Shown one piece after another: positions 47,376 to 56,835 of a stretch of DNA of 64,000 bases (position 1 is its first letter; each line of letters starts with the position of its first letter). The notes beneath the pieces were generated by a model. It made no database searches. It saw nothing but the letters and a program-made list of their open reading frames with translations, and was not told where the DNA came from. This DNA is from Nocardioides kribbensis. Its GTDB lineage: Bacteria > Actinomycetota > Actinomycetes > Propionibacteriales > Nocardioidaceae. The position numbers and the translations under genes were made by a program. Location of the stretch: the NCBI RefSeq assembly GCF_015070375.1, contig NZ_JADCLL010000001.1, positions 932,501-996,500 of the forward strand, read 5' to 3'.

Positions 47376-48104
47376 TCAACCCCCGGCGGCCCGGGCGTAC
47401 GCCGACGCCGCGGCGTGCACGGCGTCGACGTACTCGCGCGAGCGGTTGTAGGTCAGCACCGCCGCCTCCCAGGTCTCCAGACCGGTGAGGTCCTCGCCCG
47501 CCGCGCACAGGTAGCGCGCCGCCCCGAGCGCGGCGTCGTCGAGGTCGCGGGGGTCGGCCGCGCCGTCGCCGTCGCCGTCGGCCCCCCACGGCTCCCACGT
47601 GGTCGGCAGGAACTGCATCGGCCCCACGGCGTGCTCCCACACGGTGTCGCCGTGCCAGCGCGCCGACCCGCCGGTGGCGCGGATGGCCGCGAACCCGCCC
47701 GACCCGTCGAGCGCCGGGCCGAGGATCGTGCTCGAGGAGCGCCCGTCGGCGCCGAGCGTGCGACCGCCGAGCGTGCCGTGCTGCGACTCCACCCAGCCGA
47801 TGCCGGCCAGGGTGGTCCACCCGACCCGGCAGCCGGGGTCGGCGAGCTGGGCGTCGGCGTAGGCGCGCAGCGCGGGCACCGGGATGCCGGTGGCCCGCGC
47901 CGTGCGGGTCAGCCAGCGCTGCTCGACGAGCTGCCCGGCCGAGCGGGCACGCTCCGGCGGGGTGGGCGCGGCGACGTAGTCGGCGCCCGGCGTCAGGTCG
48001 AGCACCCGCTCGGGGGCGTAGAGGCGCGAGGCGGCGAGGGCGAGCAGGCAGACCACGGCGAGCAGTCCCGCCAGCCGCACCACCGCCCGGGGCGGGCGGC
48101 TCAT
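47376..48104 (-). CDS. Lytic transglycosylase-like protein
   Basis: The 242-aa secreted or membrane-anchored protein has an N-terminal hydrophobic segment (AVVRLAGLLAVVCLLALAASRL). The lytic transglycosylase core follows, with GIGWVESQHGTLGG carrying the catalytic Glu, HAVGPMQFLPTTWEPWGADG, and DLDDAALGAARYLCAAG plus YNRSREYVDAV. It cuts peptidoglycan glycan strands. The ATG overlaps the HAD stop (ATGA). It lies at the end of the cysQ-HAD-transglycosylase operon. Confidence 0.85.
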   Translation of the reverse strand: MSRPPRAVVRLAGLLAVVCLLALAASRLYAPERVLDLTPGADYVAAPTPPERARSAGQLVEQRWLTRTARATGIPVPALRAYADAQLADPGCRVGWTTLAGIGWVESQHGTLGGRTLGADGRSSSTILGPALDGSGGFAAIRATGGSARWHGDTVWEHAVGPMQFLPTTWEPWGADGDGDGAADPRDLDDAALGAARYLCAAGEDLTGLETWEAAVLTYNRSREYVDAVHAAASAYARAAGG

Positions 48105-48739
48105 CCGTGCGGCCGCGCCTGGCCGAGGCGGACCCCGGCCCCGCGCAGCAGCGAGACGAGCCGCTCGTGGCCGTCGGTGATGGTCCAGTGCACCCCGCGC
48201 AGGCCGACCCCGCACGCGGACGCGACGTTGTCGGCGCGGTCGTCGACGAAGACCACGTCGTCGGGGTCGGCACCGATCATCGCGACCGCCCGCTCGAAGT
48301 AGGCCGGGTCGGGCTTGGCCACGCCGAGGTCGCAGGAGTAGACGCTGACGTCGAAGCGCTCGTCGTAACCCAGCACCGTGCGCATGTGGGCGGCACGGTG
48401 GGCCTCCTGGTTGGTGCCCAGGTGGACGCCGTGGCCCGCGGCGCGGACCCGCTCCACCACGGCCCACGAGGCGGCGTCGGGCTCGGTGGCCAGCCAGATG
48501 GCGGCGTGGAGGTCGCGGGCGGGCACGTCGACGCCGTGGCGCTCCAGGACGCCGGCGAGGTCGGCCAGGAAGTCGCTGCGCCCGACCAGCGCCTCGCGCT
48601 CCACCGCCACGGCCTCGCGCAGCAGGGCCTCGGAGGCCTCGTCACGCTCACCCAGCCAGGGCGCGGCGGCGCGCTCCCAGCCGCCGGGCAGCGACTGGAG
48701 GACGCCGTCGGCGTCCCACAGGACGTGCCGCGGGCTCAC
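48101..48739 (-). CDS. HAD-superfamily hydrolase
   Basis: The 212-aa HAD protein has motif I LWDADGVLQSL (DxD), motif II HLGTNQEAHR, motif III GVAKPDPAYFERA and motif IV VFVDDRADNVASA. It should hydrolyse a phosphate ester, but the substrate cannot be told. Related to the HAD gene at 33995, though that one has a DxGN motif. The GTG overlaps the cysQ-like stop. Confidence 0.8.
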   Translation of the reverse strand: MSPRHVLWDADGVLQSLPGGWERAAAPWLGERDEASEALLREAVAVEREALVGRSDFLADLAGVLERHGVDVPARDLHAAIWLATEPDAASWAVVERVRAAGHGVHLGTNQEAHRAAHMRTVLGYDERFDVSVYSCDLGVAKPDPAYFERAVAMIGADPDDVVFVDDRADNVASACGVGLRGVHWTITDGHERLVSLLRGAGVRLGQARPHG

Positions 48740-49527
48740 TCGGTGCCGTGGGCGGCGATGAAGGCCAGGATCCGCTCGGACAGCTCGGGGCGGCACACGA
48801 CGACGTCGGGCAGGTAGACGTCGTCCTGGTTGTAGACCAGCGGGCTGCCGTCGACGCGTGAGGTGAACAGGCCCGCGGCCCGCGCCACGGCGACCGGGGC
48901 GGCGGAGTCCCACTCGTACTGCCCGCCGGCGTGGACGTAGGCGTCGGCCACGTCGCGCACGACCGACATCATCTTCACCCCGGCCGAGCCCATCGGCACG
49001 AGCTCGGCGCCGATCTCCTCGGCCAGGGCCTGCACGAAGGCCGGCGGGCGGCTGCGCGAGACCGCGATCCGGGGCCGCTCGGAGCTCGAGGCGGGCACGG
49101 CGGGGGCCTCGCCGGTGGTGAAGGTCTCCCCCAGCACCGGCTGGGCGACCGCGCCGGCGGTCAGGTCGCCGCCGTCGGCGGAGCGCTCCCACAGGGCCAC
49201 GTGCACGGCCCAGTCGTCGCGCGGGGGCTCGGAGAACTCGCGGGTGCCGTCGAGCGGGTCGACGATCCACACCCGGTCGGCCTCGAGGCGGGCCTTGTCG
49301 TCCTTGCCCTCCTCGGAGAGCACGGCGTCGCCGGGCCGCAGCTCGGCGAGCAGGCTCATCAGCAGCTCGTGGGCCGCCCGGTCCCCGGCGTCCTTGAGCT
49401 CGCGACCCTCGAGGCCCTCCTGGCGGACCTGGAGGAGGCGGCGTCCCGCCACCTCGGCCAGCCAGGTGGCGAGCACGTGGTCGTCGGTGGCGGAGGCGGC
49501 GGGCGGGGTACCGGGGTCGAAGGTCAC
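48736..49527 (-). CDS. cysQ: Inositol-monophosphatase-fold phosphatase, CysQ-like
   Basis: The 263-aa magnesium-dependent, lithium-sensitive-type phosphatase has VLSEEGKDDKARL, WIVDPLDGTREFSEP (metal-binding DPLDGT) and YEWDSAAPVAVARAAG. The FEIDG variant and length fit 3'(2'),5'-bisphosphate nucleotidase (CysQ), which removes PAP from sulfate assimilation; an inositol phosphatase is the alternative. The GTG follows TAGGGT by 7 bases, so it should be the first gene of a leaderless operon with the HAD and transglycosylase genes. Confidence 0.8.
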   Translation of the reverse strand: MTFDPGTPPAASATDDHVLATWLAEVAGRRLLQVRQEGLEGRELKDAGDRAAHELLMSLLAELRPGDAVLSEEGKDDKARLEADRVWIVDPLDGTREFSEPPRDDWAVHVALWERSADGGDLTAGAVAQPVLGETFTTGEAPAVPASSSERPRIAVSRSRPPAFVQALAEEIGAELVPMGSAGVKMMSVVRDVADAYVHAGGQYEWDSAAPVAVARAAGLFTSRVDGSPLVYNQDDVYLPDVVVCRPELSERILAFIAAHGTE

Positions 49528-49534
49528 GGCCGTG

Positions 49535-49540
49535 ACCCTA
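49535..49540 (-). promoter_or_regulatory. -10 element TAGGGT, leaderless cysQ-like start
   Basis: TAGGGT on the minus strand precedes the GTG (49525-49527) by 7 bases. Confidence 0.55.
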
Positions 49541-49552
49541 CCGGGGCCCGCC

Positions 49553-50149
49553 TCAGGAGTTGAACCGCTGCTGGGTGCGCTCGAGGCCCTCGGTGACCAG
49601 GCTCTCGACCGCGTCGGCGGCCAGGTCGACGCCGAAGGGCAGGACCTTGCGCTCCGCGGTCGAGTAGTTCGACAGCACGAAGTCGGCGACGTCCTGGCGA
49701 CCCGGGGGCCGGCCGATCCCGACCCGCACGCGGTGGAAGTCGCCGGTGCCCAGCGAGGAGCGCATCGACTTCAGGCCGTTGTGGCCGTTGTCGCCACCGC
49801 CCAGCTTGACCCGCATCGTGTCGAAGGCGATGTCGAGCTCGTCGTGGATCGCCACGATGCGCGCCGGAGCGACCTTGTAGAACGACGCGAGCGCCTTGAC
49901 CGGGCCGCCCACCTCGTTCATGTAGGAGCGCGGCCGGGCGAGCACGACGCGCGGCGCCGGGGTGCCGGGCGCACCGAGTCGTCCCTCGACGACGTCGGCG
50001 CGCCCGGTCTTGTGCGCGCGGAATGACGCACCCATGCGACGGGCCAGCTCGTCGTTGACGAGGTAGCCGATGTTGTGGCGGTGACCGGCGTACGTCGGGC
50101 CGGGGTTGCCCAGCCCGACGACCAGCCAGACCTCGGAGGTCTCGCTCAC
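49553..50149 (-). CDS. pth: Peptidyl-tRNA hydrolase
   Basis: Pth (198 aa) frees tRNA from stalled peptidyl-tRNA. Conserved residues are in [19 protein letters not shown] (catalytic His), [43 protein letters not shown] and [12 protein letters not shown]. The GTG overlaps the rplY stop (GTGA), the usual rplY-pth pairing. Confidence 0.96.
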   Translation of the reverse strand: MSETSEVWLVVGLGNPGPTYAGHRHNIGYLVNDELARRMGASFRAHKTGRADVVEGRLGAPGTPAPRVVLARPRSYMNEVGGPVKALASFYKVAPARIVAIHDELDIAFDTMRVKLGGGDNGHNGLKSMRSSLGTGDFHRVRVGIGRPPGRQDVADFVLSNYSTAERKVLPFGVDLAADAVESLVTEGLERTQQRFNS

Positions 50150-50832
50150 TCCTCGGAGGAGGAGTCCTCGGAGCCCTCGGCGGAGTCGCCCTCGGCGGCC
50201 TCGGCCTCGGCCTGCTCCTCGTCGGACTCCTCGCGCTCGATGCCGGCCTCGGCCTCGGCCTCCTCCAGCTCGGCCTCGAGGGCCTCGGCGCTGATCTGCT
50301 CGGTGACGTTGACGACCAGCGTCTCGCCGTCGAGGAGCAGGGTCGAGCCCGAGGGGAGGGTGAGCTCGGAGGCGAGGATTTGGGTGCCGGCGGGCAGGCC
50401 CTCCACGGAGACCTCGATGGTCTCGGGGATGTTGGTGGCCTCGGCCTCGAGCTCGATCTCGGTGGTGTCGGTGACGACCAGGGTGTCGGGGCCGGCCTCG
50501 CCGACGATGGTGACGGGCACCTGCACGGTGACCTTCTCGCCCTTGGTGACGGCGACGAAGTCGATGTGCTCGAGGTGGCGCTTGATCGGGTCGATCTGCA
50601 CCTCGCGGGTCAGCGCGAGCTGGGTCTTGCCGTCGATCGAGAGCTCGAGCAGCGCGTTGGCGCCGCCGTGCTTGAGCGCCATCATGGTCTCGTGGCCCGG
50701 CAGCGTGATGTGCTGGGGGTCCATGCCGTGGCCGTAGACGACGGCGGGGACCTTGTCCTCGCGGCGGATCCGGCGGGCGGCGCCCTTGCCGAACTCGGTG
50801 CGGGACTCGGCGGTGATCTTCTCGGCAGACAT
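50146..50832 (-). CDS. rplY: 50S ribosomal protein L25 / general stress protein Ctc
   Basis: The 228-aa CTC-type L25 binds 5S rRNA. The core has [36 protein letters not shown] and the C-terminal beta domain ([19 protein letters not shown]). A 40-residue acidic tail rich in Glu, Ala and Ser ([24 protein letters not shown] region) follows, as in many actinobacteria. ATG at 50832 begins at the conserved region. A 166-base leader gap upstream holds the terminator of the ATPase operon and, presumably, the rplY promoter. Confidence 0.95.
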   Translation of the reverse strand: MSAEKITAESRTEFGKGAARRIRREDKVPAVVYGHGMDPQHITLPGHETMMALKHGGANALLELSIDGKTQLALTREVQIDPIKRHLEHIDFVAVTKGEKVTVQVPVTIVGEAGPDTLVVTDTTEIELEAEATNIPETIEVSVEGLPAGTQILASELTLPSGSTLLLDGETLVVNVTEQISAEALEAELEEAEAEAGIEREESDEEQAEAEAAEGDSAEGSEDSSSEE

Positions 50833-50955
50833 GCTGCTTCTCCTGTGCGGTCGGCTCGTGCGGTGTGGAGGTGGTGCGTGCGTGTGGTCGCCCGGAGGAC
50901 GGGACCGAGACGCACAGCACGGCGCGATGAGGCAGCCGACCGCGTCGATCACGGA

Positions 50956-50971
50956 GGTCTGTCTCCAGACC
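50956..50971 (-). terminator. hairpin after the FHA/EccC-like gene
   Basis: GGTCTG and CAGACC flank TCTC. It lies about 30 bases past the stop of the ATPase gene on the minus strand and may end the four-gene operon. The 6-bp stem is short. Confidence 0.45.
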
Positions 50972-50998
50972 GTCCCTCGCCGAGGCAACCGCAGCAGT

Positions 50999-53518
50999 CT
51001 AGCCCGGCTCCCGGCCACCCACGAATCGCGCCGCGGCGTCGACGGCGTCGACGAGGTCGTCGAGGTCGGTGCGCACGGGCGTCGTGTCCGTCCGCGGCGG
51101 CTCGGGCACGGGCCGGCCCAGCCCCCACCAGTCCAGCGGCTGCACGTGCACCGCGGCGGTGACCGCCGCAGCGCCCGGGGGCTGACCGCCCACCCAGGCC
51201 AGCTGCACGGCCACCTCGTCGCCGGCCTCCCCGGCGCCCGCGCCCACGCCGGCGACGAGGGCGCGGCCCGGCACCGCGGCCGGGAGGACCGCGGCCGCGG
51301 TGGTGCCGAGCAGGTCGAGGCTGCCCTCCTCGTCGAGGCGCAGCGCGATGCGACGCGTCACCACCGAGCGCACCGCAGCGGGCACCGCGCGGGGTCGACC
51401 GGTCGCCGCCAGCAGGTGCAGCCGGGCGTCGCGGCCGGCCAGCCAGGCCAGCGCCTCGGCCGTGCCGGGCGAGGCCGACTCCAGCAGGTCGAGGTCGTCG
51501 ACCACCACGAGGACCTCCCGGGCGGTGCGCAGGGCGGCCTCCGCGGCGCGCACCGGGCCCTCCCCCGCGGCGGCGTCGGCGGGTCGCGCGTGCGGGAGCC
51601 CGGCCAGCGCCGCGAGTCCGGCGAGGGTCGCCCGCCCGGGTGCGGCGGCTCCGCCGTCGACGAGCACGACGGCGAGGGCGTCGGGTGAGCGCGACAGCGT
51701 CGCGGCGCCCGCCATCGTCAGCAGCGCCGCGGTGCGCCCCGTGCCGGGGAGCCCGGCCACGACGGTGTGGGCGCCGGGTGCCAGCGGGTCGAGGTCCACC
51801 GGGCCGTCGCCACCGACCCCGACCGGCACCGCACCCGCGGGGGCGCCACGGTCGCGCTCGTCCCACGCCCGGGCCAGGGCGGCCTCGCCGAGGGCGTCGG
51901 CGGGCAGCAGGTCGCGCAGGCGCACCCGCTCGGGCAGGAGCGGACCCGCGACCGGGTCGAGCACCGGCGAGAGGCGCCGGGCGGCGCGGTCGACCAGCGC
52001 CGGGGCCACGCCCTCCAGACGCACGCGCGGCAGTCGCTCCTGGCCGCTGCGGGCCAGGGCGGCGTACGACGGCTGGGCCGCGTCGACCAGCAGGGTCGCC
52101 GAGCAGCGCTCGGGGAGGTCGGCCTCGCGCTCGTCGACGCAGACGGCGTGGACGCCGACGGCGGGCCCGTCGCGCAGCAGCTCGGTCAGCGCGGCCGACC
52201 CGCCCGGGGCGTCGGCGAGGGCGCGGTGGCCGTGGACGACCACGACGTGGGCCGCCCCGCGCTCACCGGCACGGCGCCGGCGCACGGTCGCCAGCAGGTC
52301 GCCGAGGCGGGCCTGGTGGCCGCTGGGATCGACCCCCACCCGCGCCGCCCCGCCCGCGGGACCGGCGGGCCGCAGGTGCGGCAGCCACCGCAGCCACGAC
52401 CAGGCCTCGTCGGCGCGGCTGCTCAGCACGGTGAGGCCGAGGTCGCCGGGAGCGTGGGCGGCGCACAGCTGCAGCAGCAGCCAGCGCAGCACGGCGTCGC
52501 CGACCGCGCCGGGGCCGGCCACCCCGAGGACCGGGGTCCCGCGCAGCGAGACCGCCACCGGCACGTCGCGCAGCCAGGGCCGGTCGGCGGGGGTGCCGCC
52601 GCGCAGCTCCATGCCCGCCGGTCGCGGGCCGGTGCCCACGCGCAGCACCAGGAAGTCGTCGTCCTCGGGGCGCCGCTCCCACAGCCGCCGACCGTGCTGC
52701 AGCACCGTGGCCACCGTGCTCGCCGGGTCGGGCAGCAGCCCGCGGGCCTCCTTCTGCTCCTGCAGCACGGCCTCGCGCAGCAGCCGCCGCACGTCGTCGC
52801 CGAGGTCGCTGGGCCCGGTGCGACCTCCCCGCCACCCCCGCCCCCGCGGGGCCGGGGGGAGGTCGATGGCGAGCGGGTGGGCGGCGCCCCGCACGCGCGG
52901 GGGCCGCTGGAGCCTGAGCCAGCCGGGTGCGGCCGGCTCGGTCAGGGCGGCCGCACCCGCACCGACGCGCAGCTCGCACAGCGAGTCGCCCACCGCCAGC
53001 GACTCGCCCTGGCGCCACGACACGGGCACCTGCGGTGGGCAGGCCCGCCCGTCGATGGCGGTGCCGTTGCTCGAGCCCAGGTCGGTCACGGTGACGGCCA
53101 CCGACGTCACCCCCACCCGGCAGTGGCGCCGCGAGAGCGAGTGGTCGGCCCAGGAGAGGGCGCCGCTGCGGCCGATCTCGTGCGTGCCGGCCGGCAGCGG
53201 GAGGACCGCACCGCTGTCGGGCCCGCTCACGACGTGCAGCTGGAGACCGCGGCCCAGCCGGGGAGGCGAGACGTCGGCGCCGAGGAAGCCGATCCGGCTG
53301 CCGTCGAGGAGGCCGAGGTCGGCGACGGTGCCGCGTCCGGTGGGGATGCCGCCGTCGAGCGTGGTGGGTCCCCCGCGCGGCACCACCATGGGCGCGTCGG
53401 GGGCCCCGGCGAGGGCGCGCAGCCGACGCTCGAGCTCGGCGGCGGGGCCGGACTCGTCGCAGTCGACGAGCACGTCGAGGGCCCGCGCGGGGGTCTGCAG
53501 CGTGACGGTGACGCGCAC
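50999..53518 (-). CDS. FHA domain / EccC-like FtsK-SpoIIIE ATPase, degenerate
   Basis: The 839-aa soluble protein resembles the front part of EccC/EssC, the type VII secretion ATPase. Residues 1-40 look like the N-terminal beta-grasp domain. An FHA domain at about 93-185 has the key residues G116-R117, S129-R-R-H132 and GSSNGT (148-153), so it can bind phospho-Thr. Residues about 275-500 match the pre-ATPase region (LWERRPEDDDFLVLRVG and PSGHQARLGDLLA). One ATPase module follows, where the Walker A is GLPGTGRTAALL (589-600): Arg replaces the essential Lys. Walker B-like EVLVVVDDLDLL is present. EccC has about three ATPase modules and two transmembrane helices; here there is one and none. GTG at 53518 is 8 bases after the kinase stop. 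Confidence 0.75.
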   Translation of the reverse strand: MRVTVTLQTPARALDVLVDCDESGPAAELERRLRALAGAPDAPMVVPRGGPTTLDGGIPTGRGTVADLGLLDGSRIGFLGADVSPPRLGRGLQLHVVSGPDSGAVLPLPAGTHEIGRSGALSWADHSLSRRHCRVGVTSVAVTVTDLGSSNGTAIDGRACPPQVPVSWRQGESLAVGDSLCELRVGAGAAALTEPAAPGWLRLQRPPRVRGAAHPLAIDLPPAPRGRGWRGGRTGPSDLGDDVRRLLREAVLQEQKEARGLLPDPASTVATVLQHGRRLWERRPEDDDFLVLRVGTGPRPAGMELRGGTPADRPWLRDVPVAVSLRGTPVLGVAGPGAVGDAVLRWLLLQLCAAHAPGDLGLTVLSSRADEAWSWLRWLPHLRPAGPAGGAARVGVDPSGHQARLGDLLATVRRRRAGERGAAHVVVVHGHRALADAPGGSAALTELLRDGPAVGVHAVCVDEREADLPERCSATLLVDAAQPSYAALARSGQERLPRVRLEGVAPALVDRAARRLSPVLDPVAGPLLPERVRLRDLLPADALGEAALARAWDERDRGAPAGAVPVGVGGDGPVDLDPLAPGAHTVVAGLPGTGRTAALLTMAGAATLSRSPDALAVVLVDGGAAAPGRATLAGLAALAGLPHARPADAAAGEGPVRAAEAALRTAREVLVVVDDLDLLESASPGTAEALAWLAGRDARLHLLAATGRPRAVPAAVRSVVTRRIALRLDEEGSLDLLGTTAAAVLPAAVPGRALVAGVGAGAGEAGDEVAVQLAWVGGQPPGAAAVTAAVHVQPLDWWGLGRPVPEPPRTDTTPVRTDLDDLVDAVDAAARFVGGREPG

Positions 53519-53526
53519 GGGGCGGG

Positions 53527-55494
53527 TCAGCTCCCGCGCGACTCGACGCTGAAGCGGGCCCGGGGGCTCACCCTCAGCTCCCCGACCTGGGCCCGCAGGA
53601 AGCACGGCCCGGTGAAGGAGGCCACCACGGTGAGCCCGTCGCCGGAGAAGCGCAGCGCGCTGCAGCCCTCCAGCTCGACCCCGTCGAGGCCGCCGGCCAC
53701 CGCGGTCAGCACGCCGGTGGCCGAGCCGGTCACGGGGGCGGCCAGGAGCGGCCGGGCCAGGTCGGGCTCACCTCCCCACAGCGGGTAGAGCGTGTACTGC
53801 ACCGGCGCGCCGCCCGCGGTGCGCAGGTCGACGCGGGGCGCGACGTCGACCTCGACGCCGCGCAGCCGCTGCACCGGGTAGGCGTCGTCGCTGGTCTGGC
53901 GGGCCAGAGCGGTCTCCCCCGCCTCGGCCGCGCCCTCGAGCCAGCCCTGGAGCTCCTCCTCGCTGTCGACGCCCAGCTCCAGCGGCAGTCGCGCGGTCAC
54001 GGCCACCTCACCGCGCGCGGGCACCTGCCCGACGTCGACGGCCCAGCCGCAGTCGGCCAGCACGCCGGTGTCGGCGACGTTGTTGGCGCGCGCCTGCGCG
54101 CCCGACCAGGAGATCGATCCGGGGCACTCGCCGCCGTCGGCGGCCGGTAGCACCTCGAGGAAGGGCCCCGTGAGCGGCGAGCCACCCGCGGAGTAGGTCA
54201 CGGTGAGCTCCACGGTGGAGGAGGCCGGGTCGTAGCTGGCCTCGCGGTCGATGCTCAGCCCCGTCGGCAGCGGGTCGCCGTCGAGGGAGGCCTCGGCGGC
54301 CACGCCGACGGGCACCTCCGGTGCGTCGCCGCCGCCGTCGTCGGCGCCCGCGGTGACCACGCCCAGGGTCACGGCCGCCGCCGCGGCGAGCGCCACCGCG
54401 CCGGCCGCCCACGGCACCCAGCCCGGCCGGGCGGCACGGCGCCGCGGCGGGGTGGACGGCGGGGTGGACGGCGCAGTCGACGGCGGGGCCGACGGGGGCG
54501 GACTCGTGGGTGCGGCGAAGGCCGCGGCCGGTCGGTCGGCGTGGAGGTTGGTGGCGCCCACGTCGAGGTGGGCGGGACTGGCGTCGATCTGCACCGCGGG
54601 CGCCCGCAGCATGGTGCCCTGCACGATGTCCCACTCCTCGGGGGCCGGCTGGACCTCCAGGCGCGGGGCGTCGAGCACCTCGTCGGGCAGCTGGCGCAGC
54701 GCCTGGGCGGTGGCCGCGGCGGTCATGCGCGTCGTGGGGTCCTTGGCCAACATCGTGGCCAGCACGTTCCACAGGGCAGGGGCCACCGGCAGGCGCGGCG
54801 GCTGCACCGACGCGTGCCGGAAGCCGACGGTGTGGGCCGTGCCGGAGCCGGAGAAGGGAGTGCGCCCGCCGAGCAGCTCGTAGAGCAGGATGCCCGCGGC
54901 GTAGACGTCGGAGGCGGCGCTGAAGCTGCCCTGCACGAAGAGCTCGGGCGGCATGTAGCCGGGGGTGCCGAGCAGGCCGGTGGCCTGCACGGTCGACTCC
55001 TGGGCCAGGCGGGCGATACCGAAGTCGGTGAGCAGCAGGTCGCTCTCGTCGTAGTCGCCGTCGACGCCGCGCAGGAGCACGTTGTCGGGCTTGACGTCGC
55101 GGTGCAGGCAGCTCTGCTGGTGGGCGGCGTCGAGCGCGTCGAGCACGGCGGCGGTCAGCCGCACCGCGTCGCGCGCGCGGAGGGTGCCGACGTCGCGCAG
55201 GTGCTTGCGCAGGTCGGTGCCCTCGACGAGGTCCATGACGATCGCCAGCGCGTCGCCCTCGACGACGAGGTCGTGGACCTCGACGATGTTGGGGTGGTGC
55301 AGGGCGAGCAGGATGGCCCGCTCCTGGATGAAGCGCCCGACGATCTGCGGGTCGTGGGCCAGCTCGCGACGCAGCACCTTCGCGGCCACCCACCGCTCGC
55401 CGACGCGGTCCCACGTGCGCCACACGGTGCCCATCGCACCCTCGCCGAGCTCGTCGACGAGCTCGTAGCGACTGCCCAGGGCCTGACGGTTCAC
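53527..55494 (-). CDS. Transmembrane Ser/Thr protein kinase
   Basis: The 655-aa PknB-type (Hanks) kinase has residues 10-270 as catalytic domain: GEGAMGTVW (P-loop), K39 in VAAKVL, HRDVKPDN with catalytic D133, DFGIAR and GTPGYMPPE. An activation-loop Thr is available in the GLLGTPGY region. A Pro/Ser/Thr-rich juxtamembrane stretch follows (PPPSAPPSTAPSTPP). A transmembrane helix (about 420-445) and a 210-residue extracellular domain come next, with no PASTA repeats but four Cys (GECPG, ADCGW, EGCSA, GPCFL). All key kinase residues are intact. Its FHA neighbour is the probable phospho-partner. Confidence 0.9.
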   Translation of the reverse strand: MNRQALGSRYELVDELGEGAMGTVWRTWDRVGERWVAAKVLRRELAHDPQIVGRFIQERAILLALHHPNIVEVHDLVVEGDALAIVMDLVEGTDLRKHLRDVGTLRARDAVRLTAAVLDALDAAHQQSCLHRDVKPDNVLLRGVDGDYDESDLLLTDFGIARLAQESTVQATGLLGTPGYMPPELFVQGSFSAASDVYAAGILLYELLGGRTPFSGSGTAHTVGFRHASVQPPRLPVAPALWNVLATMLAKDPTTRMTAAATAQALRQLPDEVLDAPRLEVQPAPEEWDIVQGTMLRAPAVQIDASPAHLDVGATNLHADRPAAAFAAPTSPPPSAPPSTAPSTPPSTPPRRRAARPGWVPWAAGAVALAAAAAVTLGVVTAGADDGGGDAPEVPVGVAAEASLDGDPLPTGLSIDREASYDPASSTVELTVTYSAGGSPLTGPFLEVLPAADGGECPGSISWSGAQARANNVADTGVLADCGWAVDVGQVPARGEVAVTARLPLELGVDSEEELQGWLEGAAEAGETALARQTSDDAYPVQRLRGVEVDVAPRVDLRTAGGAPVQYTLYPLWGGEPDLARPLLAAPVTGSATGVLTAVAGGLDGVELEGCSALRFSGDGLTVVASFTGPCFLRAQVGELRVSPRARFSVESRGS

Positions 55495-55504
55495 CGGCCC
55501 GCTC

Positions 55505-56833
55505 TCATCGACCGGCGGCGGCGGTCGCGAACCAGTACAGGCGCGGCGCCGCCTCCTCCTCGGTGGCCGCGACCGGGCGGACCTGCGGGTCCTGGGTGGT
55601 CGCCTCGAGCGCGACGACGGCGTCGGGCGCGAGCGCCTGGCTGTCGGCGAAGTCCAGGGCCGGGCCGGCCAGGCCGTCGGAGGTGTCGACGGTGAGCCCG
55701 GTGAGTGCGGCCGCGACGTCGGCCGGCTCGACCGACCCCGCCTCCACGGCGGCGGCCGCGAGCGCGAGCACCGCGTCGTGGCTGGCGGTGTCGGCACCCT
55801 CGGCCACGTCGGCGAAGGGCACGCTGCCGAAGAGGTCCTGGAGCTCCGGGTCGCCGGCGGCCAGGCGCAGGGCCGAGAAGTACGACGCGGTCGCCTCGGC
55901 GCGCTGGCTCGTGCCGAGGGTGGTGGCGTCGGAGGCGTCCACGCCGACGGTGAGGAACTCCCCGGCCGGGGTGCCCCCCGCCTCGGTCAGCCCCGTGGCG
56001 AAGCCCGGGCTGAGGGCCTCGGGCGACAGCACGACCGGCGCGGTGCTGCCGCGGCCCTGGAGCGCGGCCACGACCTGGGCCTGGCTGGTGGCCGAGGCCG
56101 CGACGACCACGCTGTCGGCGGTGCCGTCCTCGACGGCGCGGGTCGCCCGGGCCACCACGGCGCCGAGGTCGTCGCCGGTGTAGTCCTCGCGGTCGGCCGA
56201 GCCGACGCCGTCCACGTCGACGCCGTCGCCGCTGACCACGAAGGGCTGCTCGAGGCCGCGCTCCCCCATGGCGGCGAGGAGCGCCTGGTCGACGGCGTCG
56301 CCTGAGGGGCCGGTGGCCCACACGCCGTCGGGCAGGGCGGTGAGCTCGCGCTCGTAGGGCAGCAGGAGGGGCACACCGGCCCCTGCGGCCGCGTCGACCG
56401 CGGCCTGCAGGTGCTCGCCGGTGCTGGCGGCGACGATGCCGGACACACCGGCGTCCACGAGGTCGGCGACCGCCCGGGTCGCGCCCTCGCTCGTGCCCGC
56501 GTCGTCGACGACCTCGAGCTCCACGTCGGCCCCGCCCAGCCCGAGCCGGTACGCCGCGACGCGGGCGCCCTCGGCCGCGGTGAGGACGTCCTGGCCCTCC
56601 CCCGGCGCGGAGCGCAGCGAGACCAGCACCCCGACCCGCAACGGCTCGCCGACCTCGGCGAGGGCCCCGGCCGCGTCGAGCTCGACGGCCGGGGCGGCAC
56701 CGGCGGCACCGGACGCGGGGGCGGCCGGCTCCTCGCCGCCGTCGTCACCGCTGCAGGCGACCAGCGTGGTGAGCGCCAGGGCGGCCAGGGTCAGTCCGGC
56801 GGCGCGACGGGCGCGGGGCGGGGTCGTGCGCAC
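55505..56833 (-). CDS. Substrate-binding lipoprotein (type 1 periplasmic, branched-chain-amino-acid-like)
   Basis: The 442-aa lipoprotein has a signal peptide RRAAGLTLAALALTTLVAC with lipobox LVAC, so the Cys at about 26 is lipid-anchored outside the membrane. A type 1 binding fold follows: LRVGVLVSLRSAPGEGQDV, GVSGIVAASTGEHLQAAVDAAAGAG and VVVAASATSQAQVVAAL. No ABC permease or ATPase gene is next to it, so it may be a sensor for the kinase rather than a transporter subunit. The GTG start is 2 bases after the coiled-coil gene stop. The ligand is unknown. Confidence 0.8.
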   Translation of the reverse strand: MRTTPPRARRAAGLTLAALALTTLVACSGDDGGEEPAAPASGAAGAAPAVELDAAGALAEVGEPLRVGVLVSLRSAPGEGQDVLTAAEGARVAAYRLGLGGADVELEVVDDAGTSEGATRAVADLVDAGVSGIVAASTGEHLQAAVDAAAGAGVPLLLPYERELTALPDGVWATGPSGDAVDQALLAAMGERGLEQPFVVSGDGVDVDGVGSADREDYTGDDLGAVVARATRAVEDGTADSVVVAASATSQAQVVAALQGRGSTAPVVLSPEALSPGFATGLTEAGGTPAGEFLTVGVDASDATTLGTSQRAEATASYFSALRLAAGDPELQDLFGSVPFADVAEGADTASHDAVLALAAAAVEAGSVEPADVAAALTGLTVDTSDGLAGPALDFADSQALAPDAVVALEATTQDPQVRPVAATEEEAAPRLYWFATAAAGR

Positions 56834-56835
56834 GC

